DNA of 64,000 nucleotides. It comes from Paenibacillus durus (GTDB lineage Bacteria > Bacillota > Bacilli > Paenibacillales > Paenibacillaceae). Below are positions 41,385 to 50,294 of the stretch, one piece after another. The DNA is taken from assembly GCF_000756615.1 (NCBI RefSeq), contig NZ_CP009288.1, forward strand, positions 3,534,001 through 3,598,000. The letters are read 5' to 3'. Positions within the stretch are counted from its first letter, which is position 1; every line of letters starts with the position of its first letter. The notes below the pieces were generated by a model. It searched no databases. It saw nothing but the letters and a program-made list of their open reading frames with translations, and was not told the origin of the DNA. The position numbers were made by a program, and so were the translations under genes.

Positions 41385-42011
41385 ATGTCAAAGATTTCGA
41401 GTCGCCAGCTGGCGATCCTGGAATTTATACGTAACGAAGTTCGCAGCAAGGGGTATCCGCCTTCCGTCCGGGAAATTGGAGAAGCGGTCGGCCTGGCCTC
41501 CAGTTCTACCGTACACGGGCATCTTGACCGGCTGGAGAAGAAAGGACTTATCCGCCGCGATCCCACGAAACCGCGCGCCATTGAATTGCTGGGCCAGGAA
41601 GACTCCGAAAATGTCCAACAATTCGTGCAGACCGTTGCCCGAGTCCCGGTTGTTGGCAAGGTGACTGCGGGTGTGCCGATTACAGCAACAGAGAATATTG
41701 AAGATTATTTCCCCCTTCCCACCCATTACGTCGGAGAAAACAAGGTCTTCATGCTTTCCGTTATGGGCGACAGTATGATTGAAGCCGGCATCATGAACGG
41801 AGATTACGTCATCGTCCGCCAGCAGCAGACCGCCGATAACGGCGATATCGTGGTCGCAATGACGGAAGACGATGAAGCTACTGTCAAGACCTTCTATAAG
41901 GAGCGCGATCATATTCGCCTGCAGCCTGAAAATCCGGCCTATGAGCCGCTCCGGCTTAACCGGGTGAGTATTTTGGGTAAAGTGATTGGATTATTCAGAG
42001 ACATCCATTAA
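41385..42011 (+). CDS. lexA: LexA repressor
   Basis: 208 residues from the second in-frame ATG (41385), with GGGGTG seven bases upstream; the ATG at 41370 overlaps that ribosome site. The winged helix (SSRQLAILEFIRNEVRSKGYPPSVREIGEAVG) recognises SOS boxes. The protease domain holds the cleavage site A95-G96 in VTAGVP, serine S130 (MGDSMIEAG) and lysine K168 (TVKTFYK). Activated RecA triggers self-cleavage and derepression. The gene represses itself and yneA through the shared operator cluster. Confidence 0.97.
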   Translation: MSKISSRQLAILEFIRNEVRSKGYPPSVREIGEAVGLASSSTVHGHLDRLEKKGLIRRDPTKPRAIELLGQEDSENVQQFVQTVARVPVVGKVTAGVPITATENIEDYFPLPTHYVGENKVFMLSVMGDSMIEAGIMNGDYVIVRQQQTADNGDIVVAMTEDDEATVKTFYKERDHIRLQPENPAYEPLRLNRVSILGKVIGLFRDIH

Positions 42012-42026
42012 TGGCTGTGCACATTT

Positions 42027-42062
42027 GAAAGGCGGCCCCGTTTACCGGGTCCGCCTCTTTTC
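42027..42062 (+). terminator. Rho-independent terminator of lexA
   Basis: AGGCGGCCCCG (42030-42040) pairs with CGGGTCCGCCT (42046-42056) around TTTAC, with CTTTTCG after it. It begins about 16 bases after the lexA stop. Confidence 0.88.
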
Positions 42063-42171
42063 GTACATACTTTTTCAGCATAGCTCTTTGTGCCGCACTT
42101 CGATATTCAGAGAAATTAGAACGGCATATGCACTCCCTGCATATTTTATACCGTAAAGGAGTGCTGATCAT

Positions 42172-42510
42172 ATGCCTAATTACCGGATCATTGTCGATTT
42201 ATCCCAGCGCATGTTGTACCTTCTGGATAACGATAAAGTCGTTCGGGGCTTCCCCGTAGGAATCGGCAAAATGTTAACCCAGACACCCGAGGGCGAATAC
42301 ACCATTGTTAATAAGCAGGCAAATCCAGGCGGACCATTCGGCGCATTCTGGATGGGACTTTCCAAGCCCCATTACGGCATTCACGGAACCAATAATCCCG
42401 CGTCAATCGGTCATCAGGTTTCGCATGGATGTATCCGTATGTACAATGCCGATGTACTTGAGCTGGCCCGGATCGTTCCGCTGGGTACTAGAGTAACTAT
42501 TCGTGAATAA
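42172..42510 (+). CDS. L,D-transpeptidase, minimal YkuD domain
   Basis: 112 residues, essentially only the YkuD catalytic domain. Motifs are YGIHGTNNPASIG and the catalytic SHGCIRMYN, with the reactive cysteine near residue 86. The domain normally makes 3-3 peptidoglycan cross-links or tethers proteins, but a protein with no signal peptide or membrane helix should be cytoplasmic or exported by another route; similar short YkuD proteins in Bacillus relatives are linked to spores. AAAGGAG lies shortly before the ATG. It is followed by a hairpin terminator and is probably monocistronic. Confidence 0.93.
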   Translation: MPNYRIIVDLSQRMLYLLDNDKVVRGFPVGIGKMLTQTPEGEYTIVNKQANPGGPFGAFWMGLSKPHYGIHGTNNPASIGHQVSHGCIRMYNADVLELARIVPLGTRVTIRE

Positions 42511-42516
42511 ATATTA

Positions 42517-42545
42517 AAAACCGCCAAAAAATGGCGGTTCTATTA
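42517..42545 (+). terminator. Terminator after the L,D-transpeptidase gene
   Basis: AACCGCC (42519-42525) pairs with GGCGGTT (42533-42539) around an A-rich loop, with CTATTATG after it. The stem is good but the T-tract is weak. Confidence 0.65.
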
Positions 42546-42694
42546 TGCAAAAAGTTAGTACAACGCGATCAGCTCCATAAAAATGAGGTTGCAATGCCGC
42601 GGTCATCCAACTGTTGAAGCTGGACTTTAGGCTCCATTGGCGGATACTGGGTTTCTCTATTATCGTCATTCTAACTGACCAGACTGGCAGTTAT

Positions 42695-43681
42695 TCAAAA
42701 TAAGCTATCAGGGACGTAATAAACTTGCTGCGTATTTTTTTTATTATCCGGGTCTGTAACTATAGTAAAATAAACGTTGCCGTTTTTGGTCTGTACTCCC
42801 TCGATTTCATGGCTTCCCACATTTGTTATATTCACAAGGGTTTTGTATGCTCCTGTGTTTGACATCATAGCAATCTTGGGAGTATCACCTTCTGCGCCGC
42901 CTGACGTATATATTTCCGTTTTATCAAGCATATCAGCTCCCTGGAATGATCCGTTCGGTCTTACAATAGCATTTCCCGACTGCGTAAAGCTGGTTACGCA
43001 AGCGTTTACCGTAGCTGCACTGTCCATTCGTACCTGTTCATTGCTGTCAAGAAGCTTGTTTAAAGCTACCGTATCATAAATGGACCAAGTAACGGTTCCT
43101 TCCGCAGTTTGTACGCGGAAAATCGTATAGTTACTGTTGCCGCCGCCATCAACACGGTAAGTCTCACCTAATCTTGCACCCGTCTTATTAGCGTAATTCA
43201 AATAAGTGAACCGATGAAGATCCGTATAATCAAGTGTCGCACCAGACGAGTATTGAAGCCTTGCTACCTGAAGCGACCAGTAATACGGCGTTGAAGAATC
43301 AGCTTTTGCACTGAAATAGAAATAGTTAATGCCATTATAGGTGTACATATCCAGCGTTTGTCCGTGACCGGAATTGGTGATGGTCATTTCATCAACATAT
43401 GTGGCGTCGCTTCCGTTTATGAGCAATCTTGAAAGATAGACTGTTCCCCCGGACCGCTGTGTTACATAAAGATACTTATCAGCAATGTAAGCTTTCTGAA
43501 CAGCCAGGTTGTGATTAAGTCCTTTGAGATTGTATGCGAGTGTTGCCGTAGCGTTTACAGTACTCTCAGGAGCAGCCGCAAATACGGGTAAGACAGACAT
43601 TCCAAATGAAAGAAACGCGACAACAAAAGATGTAAGTATTTTTAATTGCCTTCTAAACTTCAACGCTTGAACTTGAGACAT
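42695..43681 (-). CDS. Helveticin-J-like secreted protein (class III bacteriocin family)
   Basis: 328 residues. A Sec signal peptide (about 1-36, KILTSFVVAFLSFGMSVLPVFA then AAPES) precedes a beta-propeller-like region with repeated YNG/YYW/GGTVYLS segments. NHNLAVQKAYIADKYLYVTQRSGG-style residues, GHGQTLDMYTYNG, YRVDGGGNSNYTIFR, and a C-terminal HEIEGVQTKNGNVYFTIV stretch resemble helveticin J relatives known in Bacillus and Paenibacillus. Helveticin J itself is a large heat-labile bacteriocin. No immunity or export gene is adjacent, so antibacterial activity is inferred only from family. GGAGG lies seven bases before the ATG and a strong promoter is upstream. Confidence 0.68.
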   Translation of the reverse strand: MSQVQALKFRRQLKILTSFVVAFLSFGMSVLPVFAAAPESTVNATATLAYNLKGLNHNLAVQKAYIADKYLYVTQRSGGTVYLSRLLINGSDATYVDEMTITNSGHGQTLDMYTYNGINYFYFSAKADSSTPYYWSLQVARLQYSSGATLDYTDLHRFTYLNYANKTGARLGETYRVDGGGNSNYTIFRVQTAEGTVTWSIYDTVALNKLLDSNEQVRMDSAATVNACVTSFTQSGNAIVRPNGSFQGADMLDKTEIYTSGGAEGDTPKIAMMSNTGAYKTLVNITNVGSHEIEGVQTKNGNVYFTIVTDPDNKKNTQQVYYVPDSLF

Positions 43682-43735
43682 ATAGATACCTCCATTAAAA
43701 ATGATAATAAACTAAATATCCCTCACATTCTTAAT

Positions 43736-43748
43736 TTTGGTTACCAAA
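43736..43748. promoter_or_regulatory. Palindromic possible operator in the helveticin-like leader
   Basis: TTTGGTTACCAAA is a perfect inverted repeat with five-base arms and a three-base centre. It lies about 20-32 bases downstream of the inferred transcription start, a position suited to repression, but no regulator is known. Confidence 0.4.
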
Positions 43749-43774
43749 TAGTTCACATGAAGAATACAGACATG

Positions 43775-43803
43775 AATATACCATAAAATACATTTTTTGT
43801 CAA
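43775..43803 (-). promoter_or_regulatory. Strong sigma-A promoter of the helveticin-like gene
   Basis: Minus strand TTGACA (43803-43798), 17-base spacer, TATATT (43780-43775) with a TGG just upstream (extended -10). Eleven of twelve hexamer bases match consensus. The leader is about 87 bases. Confidence 0.82.
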
Positions 43804-43868
43804 TTATTACATTTTGAAATAATAACTGGTTATCTGGTTATTGAATCATACTTCAATCGCCGCCACAA

Positions 43869-43905
43869 AGAAAAACCCTCAAAGCCTTATAGCCTCAAGG
43901 GTTTT
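43869..43905 (-). terminator. Rho-independent terminator of glnA
   Basis: Minus strand AACCCTTGAGGC pairs with GCTTTGAGGGTT around a TATAAG loop (43905-43874), followed by TTTCTTTG. It begins directly after the glnA stop at 43910. Confidence 0.9.
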
Positions 43906-43909
43906 CCAA

Positions 43910-45238
43910 TTAGTACAGCGTGATGTATTGGTTTCTTTCCCAGTCATGCACCTGCGTGCGGTAGATGTCCCATTCGATTTCCTTCAGCTCATAGAAGTGC
44001 GCCAGGGCATGCTCGCCAAGAGCGTCGGTGACTACGGGGTTGCGGATCAGTTCACCCAGTGCTTCCTTAAGATCCGCCGGCAGACTCGGGATGCCTTCTT
44101 CGATCCGCTCTTCTTCAGTCATAATGTAGATGTTACGATCAATAGGAGCAGGCAGATCAAGCTGACGCTTGATGCCATCCAGACCTGCCTTCAGCATAAC
44201 CGCCAACGCAAGGTAAGGATTGGCTGCCGGGTCCGGGTTCCGGACTTCAATGCGCGTGCTGAGTCCTCTGGAAGCCGGGATGCGGATCATCGGGCTGCGG
44301 TTGCTCGCCGACCAGGCAACATAGCAAGGGGCTTCATATCCGGGAACCAGACGCTTATAGGAGTTCACCGTAGGGTTCGTAATTGCGGCAAGCGCCCGCG
44401 CATGCTTTAGCAGGCCTGCCATGTAGCTGCGCGCAGTATCGCTAAGACCAAGCTCATCTTTTTCTTCGTAGAAAGTGTTCTCGCTGCCCTTAAACAGCGA
44501 TTGGTGGCAGTGCATTCCCGAGCCGTTCATACCGAACATAGGCTTAGGCATAAATGTGGCATGCAGCCCATGCTGGCGGGCAACCGTCTTCACTACCAGC
44601 TTGAACGTCTGGATCTGGTCGGCTGCCTTGATCGCATCGGCATATTTAAAGTCAATCTCATGCTGTCCATACGCGACCTCGTGGTGTGAAGCTTCGATTT
44701 CGAAGCCCATTTCTTCCAGCGTTAATACAATTTCGCGGCGGCAGTTCTCTCCAAGGTCCATCGGAGCAAGGTCGAAATAACCGCCTTGATCGTTGAGTTC
44801 CGTCGTCGGATTGCCCTTCTCATCGGTCTGGAACAGGAAAAATTCCGGTTCCGGTCCAACGTTCATGGAAGTAAAGCCCATTTCTTTCGCTTCTTTAAGG
44901 CAGCGTTTCAAAATACCGCGGGGATCACCGGCAAACGGAGTTCCGTCCGGCATATAGACATCACAAATAAGACGGGCAACGCGGTCTTCGGCTACCCATG
45001 GAAATATTACCCAAGTGTCGAGATCGGGATATAAATACATATCGGATTCTTCGATGCGGACATAGCCTTCGATGGAAGAGCCATCAAACATCATTTTGTT
45101 GTCCAGCGCCTTCTCCAATTGGCTGACGGGAATTTCCACATTCTTGACCGTACCGAGCAAATCGGTAAACTGGAGACGAATGAACCGGACATTCTCTTCC
45201 TTGGCTATGCGCAAAATATCTTCTTTAGAAAAGCTCAC
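43910..45238 (-). CDS. glnA: Glutamine synthetase, type I
   Basis: 442 residues, the length of Gram-positive type I-alpha enzymes. It makes glutamine from glutamate, ammonia and ATP. Family motifs are MFDGSSIEGYVRIEESDM, GPEPEFFLFQ, EIEASHHEVAYGQHEIDF, MNGSGMHCHQSLF and YKRLVPGYEAPCYVAWSASNRSPMIRIP. The adenylylation tyrosine loop of the proteobacterial type is absent, as expected for the feedback-inhibited, GlnR-linked form. It starts with GTG (45238) after GGGAGAGG. It lies 30 bases downstream of glnR in one operon. Confidence 0.97.
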   Translation of the reverse strand: MSFSKEDILRIAKEENVRFIRLQFTDLLGTVKNVEIPVSQLEKALDNKMMFDGSSIEGYVRIEESDMYLYPDLDTWVIFPWVAEDRVARLICDVYMPDGTPFAGDPRGILKRCLKEAKEMGFTSMNVGPEPEFFLFQTDEKGNPTTELNDQGGYFDLAPMDLGENCRREIVLTLEEMGFEIEASHHEVAYGQHEIDFKYADAIKAADQIQTFKLVVKTVARQHGLHATFMPKPMFGMNGSGMHCHQSLFKGSENTFYEEKDELGLSDTARSYMAGLLKHARALAAITNPTVNSYKRLVPGYEAPCYVAWSASNRSPMIRIPASRGLSTRIEVRNPDPAANPYLALAVMLKAGLDGIKRQLDLPAPIDRNIYIMTEEERIEEGIPSLPADLKEALGELIRNPVVTDALGEHALAHFYELKEIEWDIYRTQVHDWERNQYITLY

Positions 45239-45268
45239 TATACCCTCTCCCTTTCGCGCTTCTGTATA

Positions 45269-45679
45269 TTATTTATTGAAAAACCGGGATAACTCCCCTT
45301 GAATAAGAGATACTTGTCCCGGCCTTTTCCCGGAAACCAACTCCTGCTTGAGCAGCCTGTGGAGTTGGGAATCGGACAGCTCGCGCCGCCGGACTTCCGT
45401 GTCGGGGGTAATGACGGTAGCTTCTTCCGATTCCTTGGATACCGGGTTCATAACCTGCTTGATACCGGCAATATTAACCCCTTTTTCAATCAAAGCCTTA
45501 ATTTCCAGCAAACGCTCCACATCGTTAAAAGAGAATAATCGCTGATTGCCCGAGGTGCGCGCCGGAACAATCAGACTATGTTGCTCATAATAGCGGATTT
45601 GCCGTGCGGACAAATCAGTAAGTTTCATTACAATTCCTATTGGGAATAACGCCATATTTCTGCGGATTTCATCACCCAT
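45269..45679 (-). CDS. glnR: GlnR, MerR-family nitrogen regulator
   Basis: 136 residues. The N-terminal winged helix (FPIGIVMKLTDLSARQIRYYEQHSLIVPARTSGNQRLFSFNDVERLLEIK) is the MerR type. The C-terminal tail (SDSQLHRLLKQELVSGKRPGQVSLIQGELSRFFNK) is the GlnR signature that senses feedback-inhibited glutamine synthetase. It represses glnRA under nitrogen excess. A full GlnR/TnrA box lies just upstream of its promoter, so it should autoregulate. The ATG has GGAAGG about 11 bases upstream. Confidence 0.96.
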   Translation of the reverse strand: MGDEIRRNMALFPIGIVMKLTDLSARQIRYYEQHSLIVPARTSGNQRLFSFNDVERLLEIKALIEKGVNIAGIKQVMNPVSKESEEATVITPDTEVRRRELSDSQLHRLLKQELVSGKRPGQVSLIQGELSRFFNK

Positions 45680-45716
45680 GACTCATCCAACCTTCCAATG
45701 ATCTTTTTCTCATCTC

Positions 45717-45745
45717 ATTGTACATTTCCGGCTATGGCGTGTCAA
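45717..45745 (-). promoter_or_regulatory. Sigma-A promoter of glnRA
   Basis: Minus strand TTGACA (45745-45740), 17-base spacer, TACAAT (45722-45717), eleven of twelve consensus bases. Transcription starts near 45710. Confidence 0.85.
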
Positions 45746-45750
45746 TGATA

Positions 45751-45767
45751 TGTAAGATATACTCACA
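45751..45767. promoter_or_regulatory. GlnR/TnrA operator
   Basis: TGTAAGATATACTCACA fits TGTNA-N7-TNACA exactly. It lies five bases upstream of the -35 of the glnRA promoter, the usual place for the upstream GlnR site. A second box overlapping the -35 was not convincing. Confidence 0.85.
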
Positions 45768-45785
45768 ACATTTCTAGTTTCTTTT

Positions 45786-47039
45786 TTACAGTAAATTCCG
45801 ATCCCGAATACTCTGCAGCGCCATCAGCACACCATATTTGACATGTGAATAGGTCAATCCTCCCTGCATGTAACCGATGTATGGAGCCCTGATCGGAGCG
45901 TCTGCAGACAACTCCAGGCTGCCTCCCTGAATAAAAGTTCCCGCCGCCATAATGACCGGATGCTCGTAGCCAGGCATGTCCCAAGGCTCCGGGACGGCGT
46001 GGCTGTCTACGGCAGCTGCCCGCTGTATTCCCTGAACGAAGGCAATCAAATGCTCGGGTCCGTCAAAAGAAACAGCCTGTATAAGATCGGTCCGCTGCTC
46101 CTGCCATGCAGGCTTGGTGCGAAAACCGCAGCGTTCAAAAACGGCGGCGGCGAAGATGCTTCCTTTTAAGGCCTGTCCGACCGTGTGTGGAGCCATAAAC
46201 AGTCCCTGATAAAGCCCCCGTGTCGTCCCCAGCATCGCTCCGACTTCGCCACCGATGCCCGGCGCCGTAAGCCGGTAAGCAGCCAGTTCTACCAGGTCCC
46301 TTCTGCCGCATATATAGCCTCCGGTTTCGGCGATGCCGCCTCCGGGGTTTTTGATCAGGGAGCCAGCCATCAGATCAACGCCGACCTGGGTTGGCTCCAT
46401 TTCCTCGGTAAATTCCCCGTAGCAGTTATCGACAAAGACGACAGCGTCCGGCGCTATTTCCTTGACTTTGGCCGTCATTTCCCCGATCTGTTCCACAGTA
46501 AAAGAAGAACGCCAGTCATAGCCGCGCGACCGCTGAATGCCGATCACCTTCGTCGCGGGCGTCAAAGCCCGCGCAACCTCCGCCCAGTCAACTTCCCCCT
46601 CATCGGTAAGCGCCATTTCCCGGTAGGTTATGCCGAAATCCGCCAGAGAGCCTGTCCCGTCCCCCGGCTTGCCGATCACCTTATGCAAAGTATCGTATGG
46701 CCGTCCAGTGATGTACAACAGCTCGTCTCCCGGCCGGAGCACGCCGAACAGCGCAGTGGAGATCGTATGCGTGCCCGACGCAAAATGAGGCCGCACTAGC
46801 GCGGCTTCGGCTCCGAATACATCCGCATATACTAGATCCAGCACCTCCCGGCCTCTGTCATTATAGGCGTAGCCCGTTGAACCGGCAAAGTGGAAGTCGC
46901 TGACTTGGTGACTTTGAAAAGCTTCGATTACTTTCCACTGGTTAAGATCCACAATCCGGTCAAGAGTCCTGACCGCCTCCTGAATCTCAACTTCCGCCGC
47001 TTCCGCCGCTTGTAAAATATCTTCTGCAAATACTGCCAT
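45786..47039 (-). CDS. ynbB: YnbB-like PLP enzyme (methionine gamma-lyase/aluminium-resistance family)
   Basis: 417 residues. The PLP lysine lies in MAGSLIKNPGGGIAETGGYI, with VVFVDNCYGEFTEEMEP before it, the standard fold-type I pattern. The family is annotated as methionine gamma-lyase-like or aluminium resistance; the reaction is not well established. In Bacillus ynbB lies between hflX (ynbA) and glnR, exactly as here. No operator is visible between it and hflX. Confidence 0.9.
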   Translation of the reverse strand: MAVFAEDILQAAEAAEVEIQEAVRTLDRIVDLNQWKVIEAFQSHQVSDFHFAGSTGYAYNDRGREVLDLVYADVFGAEAALVRPHFASGTHTISTALFGVLRPGDELLYITGRPYDTLHKVIGKPGDGTGSLADFGITYREMALTDEGEVDWAEVARALTPATKVIGIQRSRGYDWRSSFTVEQIGEMTAKVKEIAPDAVVFVDNCYGEFTEEMEPTQVGVDLMAGSLIKNPGGGIAETGGYICGRRDLVELAAYRLTAPGIGGEVGAMLGTTRGLYQGLFMAPHTVGQALKGSIFAAAVFERCGFRTKPAWQEQRTDLIQAVSFDGPEHLIAFVQGIQRAAAVDSHAVPEPWDMPGYEHPVIMAAGTFIQGGSLELSADAPIRAPYIGYMQGGLTYSHVKYGVLMALQSIRDRNLL

Positions 47040-47193
47040 TTATGTCCGTCTCTCCTTACATACACTTTCCATGATTATAACAGTAAGCGGCAGAAGACTG
47101 TCGCTTATAAATCCGAAAAATAGGATGTTATTGTTAATTAAGCGATAATATCCCTGGGAATTAAGTATAGCGGCCATTCCAAATTTCCTGCTA

Positions 47194-48492
47194 TTAGTCC
47201 CGGTTTGTCTGATCCACGAAATCGGCCAGCAAATAGCCCCATTTTTCATAATCGTCCTTGTTCACCCGCACATTGTAGAGGATATCATTCTCCTCGAAGG
47301 ACTGATCCAGCACATCCCCCACTCTATACAGGAGGGAAGTCAAATCGCCCCGGCTGGATGGTATCCGGAAGCTTAGCGTATCTCCGGCCAGCTCATTCTG
47401 GATGGTGTCCGCAATCCGGGCAAGATCCTCCGGGTTAAAGGCACTGACCTTCATATAGCCCGGACCTCCGGGCAGCATCTCAAGCTGCTCAGGCCGGCAG
47501 AGATCGCTCTTGTTGAACAGAACAATCTGCGGCTTCTCAGCAGCGCCAAGGCCCTCCAGAATGGAATCTACAACCTCCATCTGTTCTTCCCTCATTGGGG
47601 AAGAGGCATCGACTACGTGCAGCACCAAATTGGCCTCATTAACTTCTTCAAGCGTCGCCCGGAACGAGGCAACCAGATCATGCGGTAGATTCTGGATAAA
47701 GCCAACTGTGTCTGTAAGCACAACGCTCTTCCCGCCAGGCAGCTCAAGCAGCCGCGAGGTCGGGTCCAGTGTAGCGAACAACTGGTTCTCGATGTACACG
47801 TCCGCATCGGTCAGCTGCTTGAGCAGAGTGGATTTGCCGGCATTCGTATAGCCGACGAGAGCCACCTGCACCACCCCGCTCTTGCGCCGCCGCTCACGGT
47901 GAAGACTCCGCGTCTTCATCACTTCATCAAGCTGGCGCTTCAGCTCGCCGATCCGGTCCCGGATATGCCGGCGGTCCGTCTCCAGCTTGCTTTCCCCGGG
48001 TCCTCTTGTGCCGATGCCGCCGCCCAGCCGGGACAGGTTCTTGCCATGTCCCGACAGGCGCGGCAGCAGGTAAGACAACTGAGCCAATTCCACCTGGATA
48101 ATGCCCTCACGGGTCTTCGCCCGGCCGGCAAAGATGTCCAGAATGAGCTGCGTGCGGTCAATGATCTTCAGGTCGAGGGCTTCCTCCAGATTACGCACCT
48201 GAGCGCCCGACAGCTCCTGATCGAAAATCGCCGTATTGGCGCCCAGTCCATCCGCAGCCATCCGAAGCTCCTCGACCTTGCCTTTGCCGATAAACCATTT
48301 TGAATCCGGCGTTTCCTTATTCTGGCGCAGCACTTCAAGCACTTCAACGCCGGCGGTTTCCGCCAGTTGAACCAGCTCCTGAAGTGAGTATTCGGGATCA
48401 ATCCCGGTCCGTTTGACCTCATCGGTCACAAGGCTTACCAGAATTGCCCGGTCCTGTATTTCTGTATTTGTCTCATGCGTCGTAGTTACCAT
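47194..48492 (-). CDS. hflX: GTPase HflX
   Basis: 432 residues, a ribosome-splitting GTPase active under stress. The N-terminal HflX domain contains ANTAIFDQELSGAQVRNLEE and the glycine-rich LSRLGGGIGTRGPGESKLETDRR. The G domain has G1 GYTNAGKST, G3 DTVGF, and G4 NKSD. The ATG at 48492 has AAAGGAG at seven bases spacing; an ATG two codons upstream is too close to that site. It precedes ynbB by about 155 bases. Confidence 0.95.
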   Translation of the reverse strand: MVTTTHETNTEIQDRAILVSLVTDEVKRTGIDPEYSLQELVQLAETAGVEVLEVLRQNKETPDSKWFIGKGKVEELRMAADGLGANTAIFDQELSGAQVRNLEEALDLKIIDRTQLILDIFAGRAKTREGIIQVELAQLSYLLPRLSGHGKNLSRLGGGIGTRGPGESKLETDRRHIRDRIGELKRQLDEVMKTRSLHRERRRKSGVVQVALVGYTNAGKSTLLKQLTDADVYIENQLFATLDPTSRLLELPGGKSVVLTDTVGFIQNLPHDLVASFRATLEEVNEANLVLHVVDASSPMREEQMEVVDSILEGLGAAEKPQIVLFNKSDLCRPEQLEMLPGGPGYMKVSAFNPEDLARIADTIQNELAGDTLSFRIPSSRGDLTSLLYRVGDVLDQSFEENDILYNVRVNKDDYEKWGYLLADFVDQTNRD

Positions 48493-48581
48493 ATGCATTC
48501 TCCTTTTGCAGAATATAAGAACTTATGTGCTTAGCGCATTTCTATCATTGTTCTTATATTATTGGTTCCTTGCGGCCCAAC

Positions 48582-49547
48582 TTACAGTTTGAAATCCTCG
48601 GTTCTGAGGGTCATAAGCTCCTGCTTGCCGGGGCTATTATGTTCATACTGATTAAGCAGCCTTACCGCCTGGCTGCGGACCGCTTTTTCGATCGCGTTGC
48701 GCACGTAACGCGCATTGCTGAAGGCATGCGGGCTCTCATCTTTCTCTTGCAACAAATGCTGCTTTAATTTGAGTATCGCCTGCGGCATCAAAATGTAGTC
48801 ACGCTCCTTCGCCATCAGCTCGGCGATTTGCAGAAGCTGGTCAATCGTATAATCCGGGAACTCAACCTGGATCGGAAAGCGCGAAGGCAGGCCCGGATTG
48901 CTCATCAGAAAATAATCGATCTCACTGGAGTATCCCGCCAGAATAAGCACGAACTGACTGCGGTGATCTTCCATCGATTTGACGAGCGTATCGATCGCTT
49001 CCTTGCCGAAATCTTTGTCACCGCCGCGAGCCAGGCTGTACGCCTCGTCGATGAACAGAATGCCGCCAAGCGCCTTTTTGACGAGATCCCGGGTCTTCTG
49101 CGCGGTATGCCCGATATATTCGCCTACAAGATCGGCCCGCTCCACCTCGATAAGATGTCCTTTGGTCAACACACCCATACGCTGAAACAATTTCGCGACA
49201 ATACGCGCCACCGTCGTCTTGCCGGTGCCCGGGTTTCCTTTAAACACCATGTGATAAGCCTGGCCGCCGCTTGCCAGACCCGCTTCACTGCGCATTTGAG
49301 CAACCTGTAGCAGTGCGTAAATCTCGAAGACAAGCTCCTTAATATTATCCAGACCTACCAGCGCGTCCAATTCTCCCCCAATCTCCTGGAAAAGACCGAT
49401 TTGGGCATTGCTTTTGGGAGACGCCGATTCGCTGATCGCCGATGTTCCGCTCACAGCCGGTGTTTCGTGATTGCGTAATACGATGTTGATTTGCCGCGAT
49501 GGTCTGCCTTCATCCCGCCCGCTTGAAGCAGCGCTGCGTATGTTCAT
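48582..49547 (-). CDS. spoVK: Stage V sporulation protein K (AAA ATPase, CbbX-like)
   Basis: 321 residues. A variable N-terminal tail (about 1-50) precedes the AAA domain: Walker A FKGNPGTGKTTVARIVA, Walker B GGILFIDEAYSLARGG, and arginine-finger region NPGLPSRFP. The family remodels protein complexes; SpoVK is needed for spore maturation in Bacillus. It lies upstream of hflX on the same strand with a roughly 85-base gap, the Bacillus arrangement. Confidence 0.93.
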   Translation of the reverse strand: MNIRSAASSGRDEGRPSRQINIVLRNHETPAVSGTSAISESASPKSNAQIGLFQEIGGELDALVGLDNIKELVFEIYALLQVAQMRSEAGLASGGQAYHMVFKGNPGTGKTTVARIVAKLFQRMGVLTKGHLIEVERADLVGEYIGHTAQKTRDLVKKALGGILFIDEAYSLARGGDKDFGKEAIDTLVKSMEDHRSQFVLILAGYSSEIDYFLMSNPGLPSRFPIQVEFPDYTIDQLLQIAELMAKERDYILMPQAILKLKQHLLQEKDESPHAFSNARYVRNAIEKAVRSQAVRLLNQYEHNSPGKQELMTLRTEDFKL

Positions 49548-49643
49548 GGGTTCACCTCATTACTTAGGGCTGAGTGTTCTACTCAAGTCTATTCCCAAGG
49601 TCCAGGCGTTATTAGCAGATTCGGCATTTTCCCTTAAACAAGC

Positions 49644-50294
49644 TTAAAACACCTGCAGAAGCTTCCATTTCGTGTAGGCCAATATTTCCCTCGTCTTATA
49701 CTTAGCCATCGACATCGACTCAGAATCGGTTAAACCGAGCTCGGGATTCTCAAACCCCAGTTCTTCGGCAACCTCAAGCGCTCTGCGGCCATGGAAGGTA
49801 TGGGTGATAACCACCGCCGTGGACCAATGCTCCCGCTGCATGATTTCCCGGCTGAATAGGAGATTCTCATATGTTGACGTCGCTTTATTCTCCACGGCAA
49901 TCGCGCTGTCCGGCACGCCCCCGGCAATCAGATAATTGCGCATTCCCTGGCCTTCCGTATATCGATAACCTGGTTTATCAAGCCCGCCGCTAACGATAAA
50001 ACGAGAAAAAAAGCCCTGTTTATACAGCTTCAACCCGTAGTCAAGCCGCTCCTTAAGCCCGGGACTGGGCTCATCGCCCCACATCGACGCGCCAAGAATA
50101 ATGCCAACATCCGCCTTCTTCATTGGGGAGGTCGTCTCCGCCTGATTGATGATAATGAGCACATAAGTACTCCACAACATACCGGCGATCAGCAGAACGG
50201 CAGCTGTAAACACCATAATCCGCTTAAATCGCCATTTCCGTCGGCCCGCCGCACTGCTGCGGATCGTCGACGAGTCTAGAGCATACCTTTGCAT
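49644..50294 (-). CDS. YdcF-family membrane protein (DUF218)
   Basis: 216 residues. One membrane segment (about 27-50, IMVFTAAVLLIAGMLWSTYVLIII) precedes the YdcF/DUF218 domain: ADVGIILGASMWGDEPSPGLKERLD, FIVSGGLDKPGYRYTEGQGMRNYLI, STYENLLFSREIM, VVITHTFHGRRALEVAEELG. The related SanA and YdcF are linked to envelope permeability and SAM binding; the role here is unknown. The start is directly adjacent to the stop of the DUF402 gene, so the two are co-transcribed. Confidence 0.9.
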   Translation of the reverse strand: MQRYALDSSTIRSSAAGRRKWRFKRIMVFTAAVLLIAGMLWSTYVLIIINQAETTSPMKKADVGIILGASMWGDEPSPGLKERLDYGLKLYKQGFFSRFIVSGGLDKPGYRYTEGQGMRNYLIAGGVPDSAIAVENKATSTYENLLFSREIMQREHWSTAVVITHTFHGRRALEVAEELGFENPELGLTDSESMSMAKYKTREILAYTKWKLLQVF

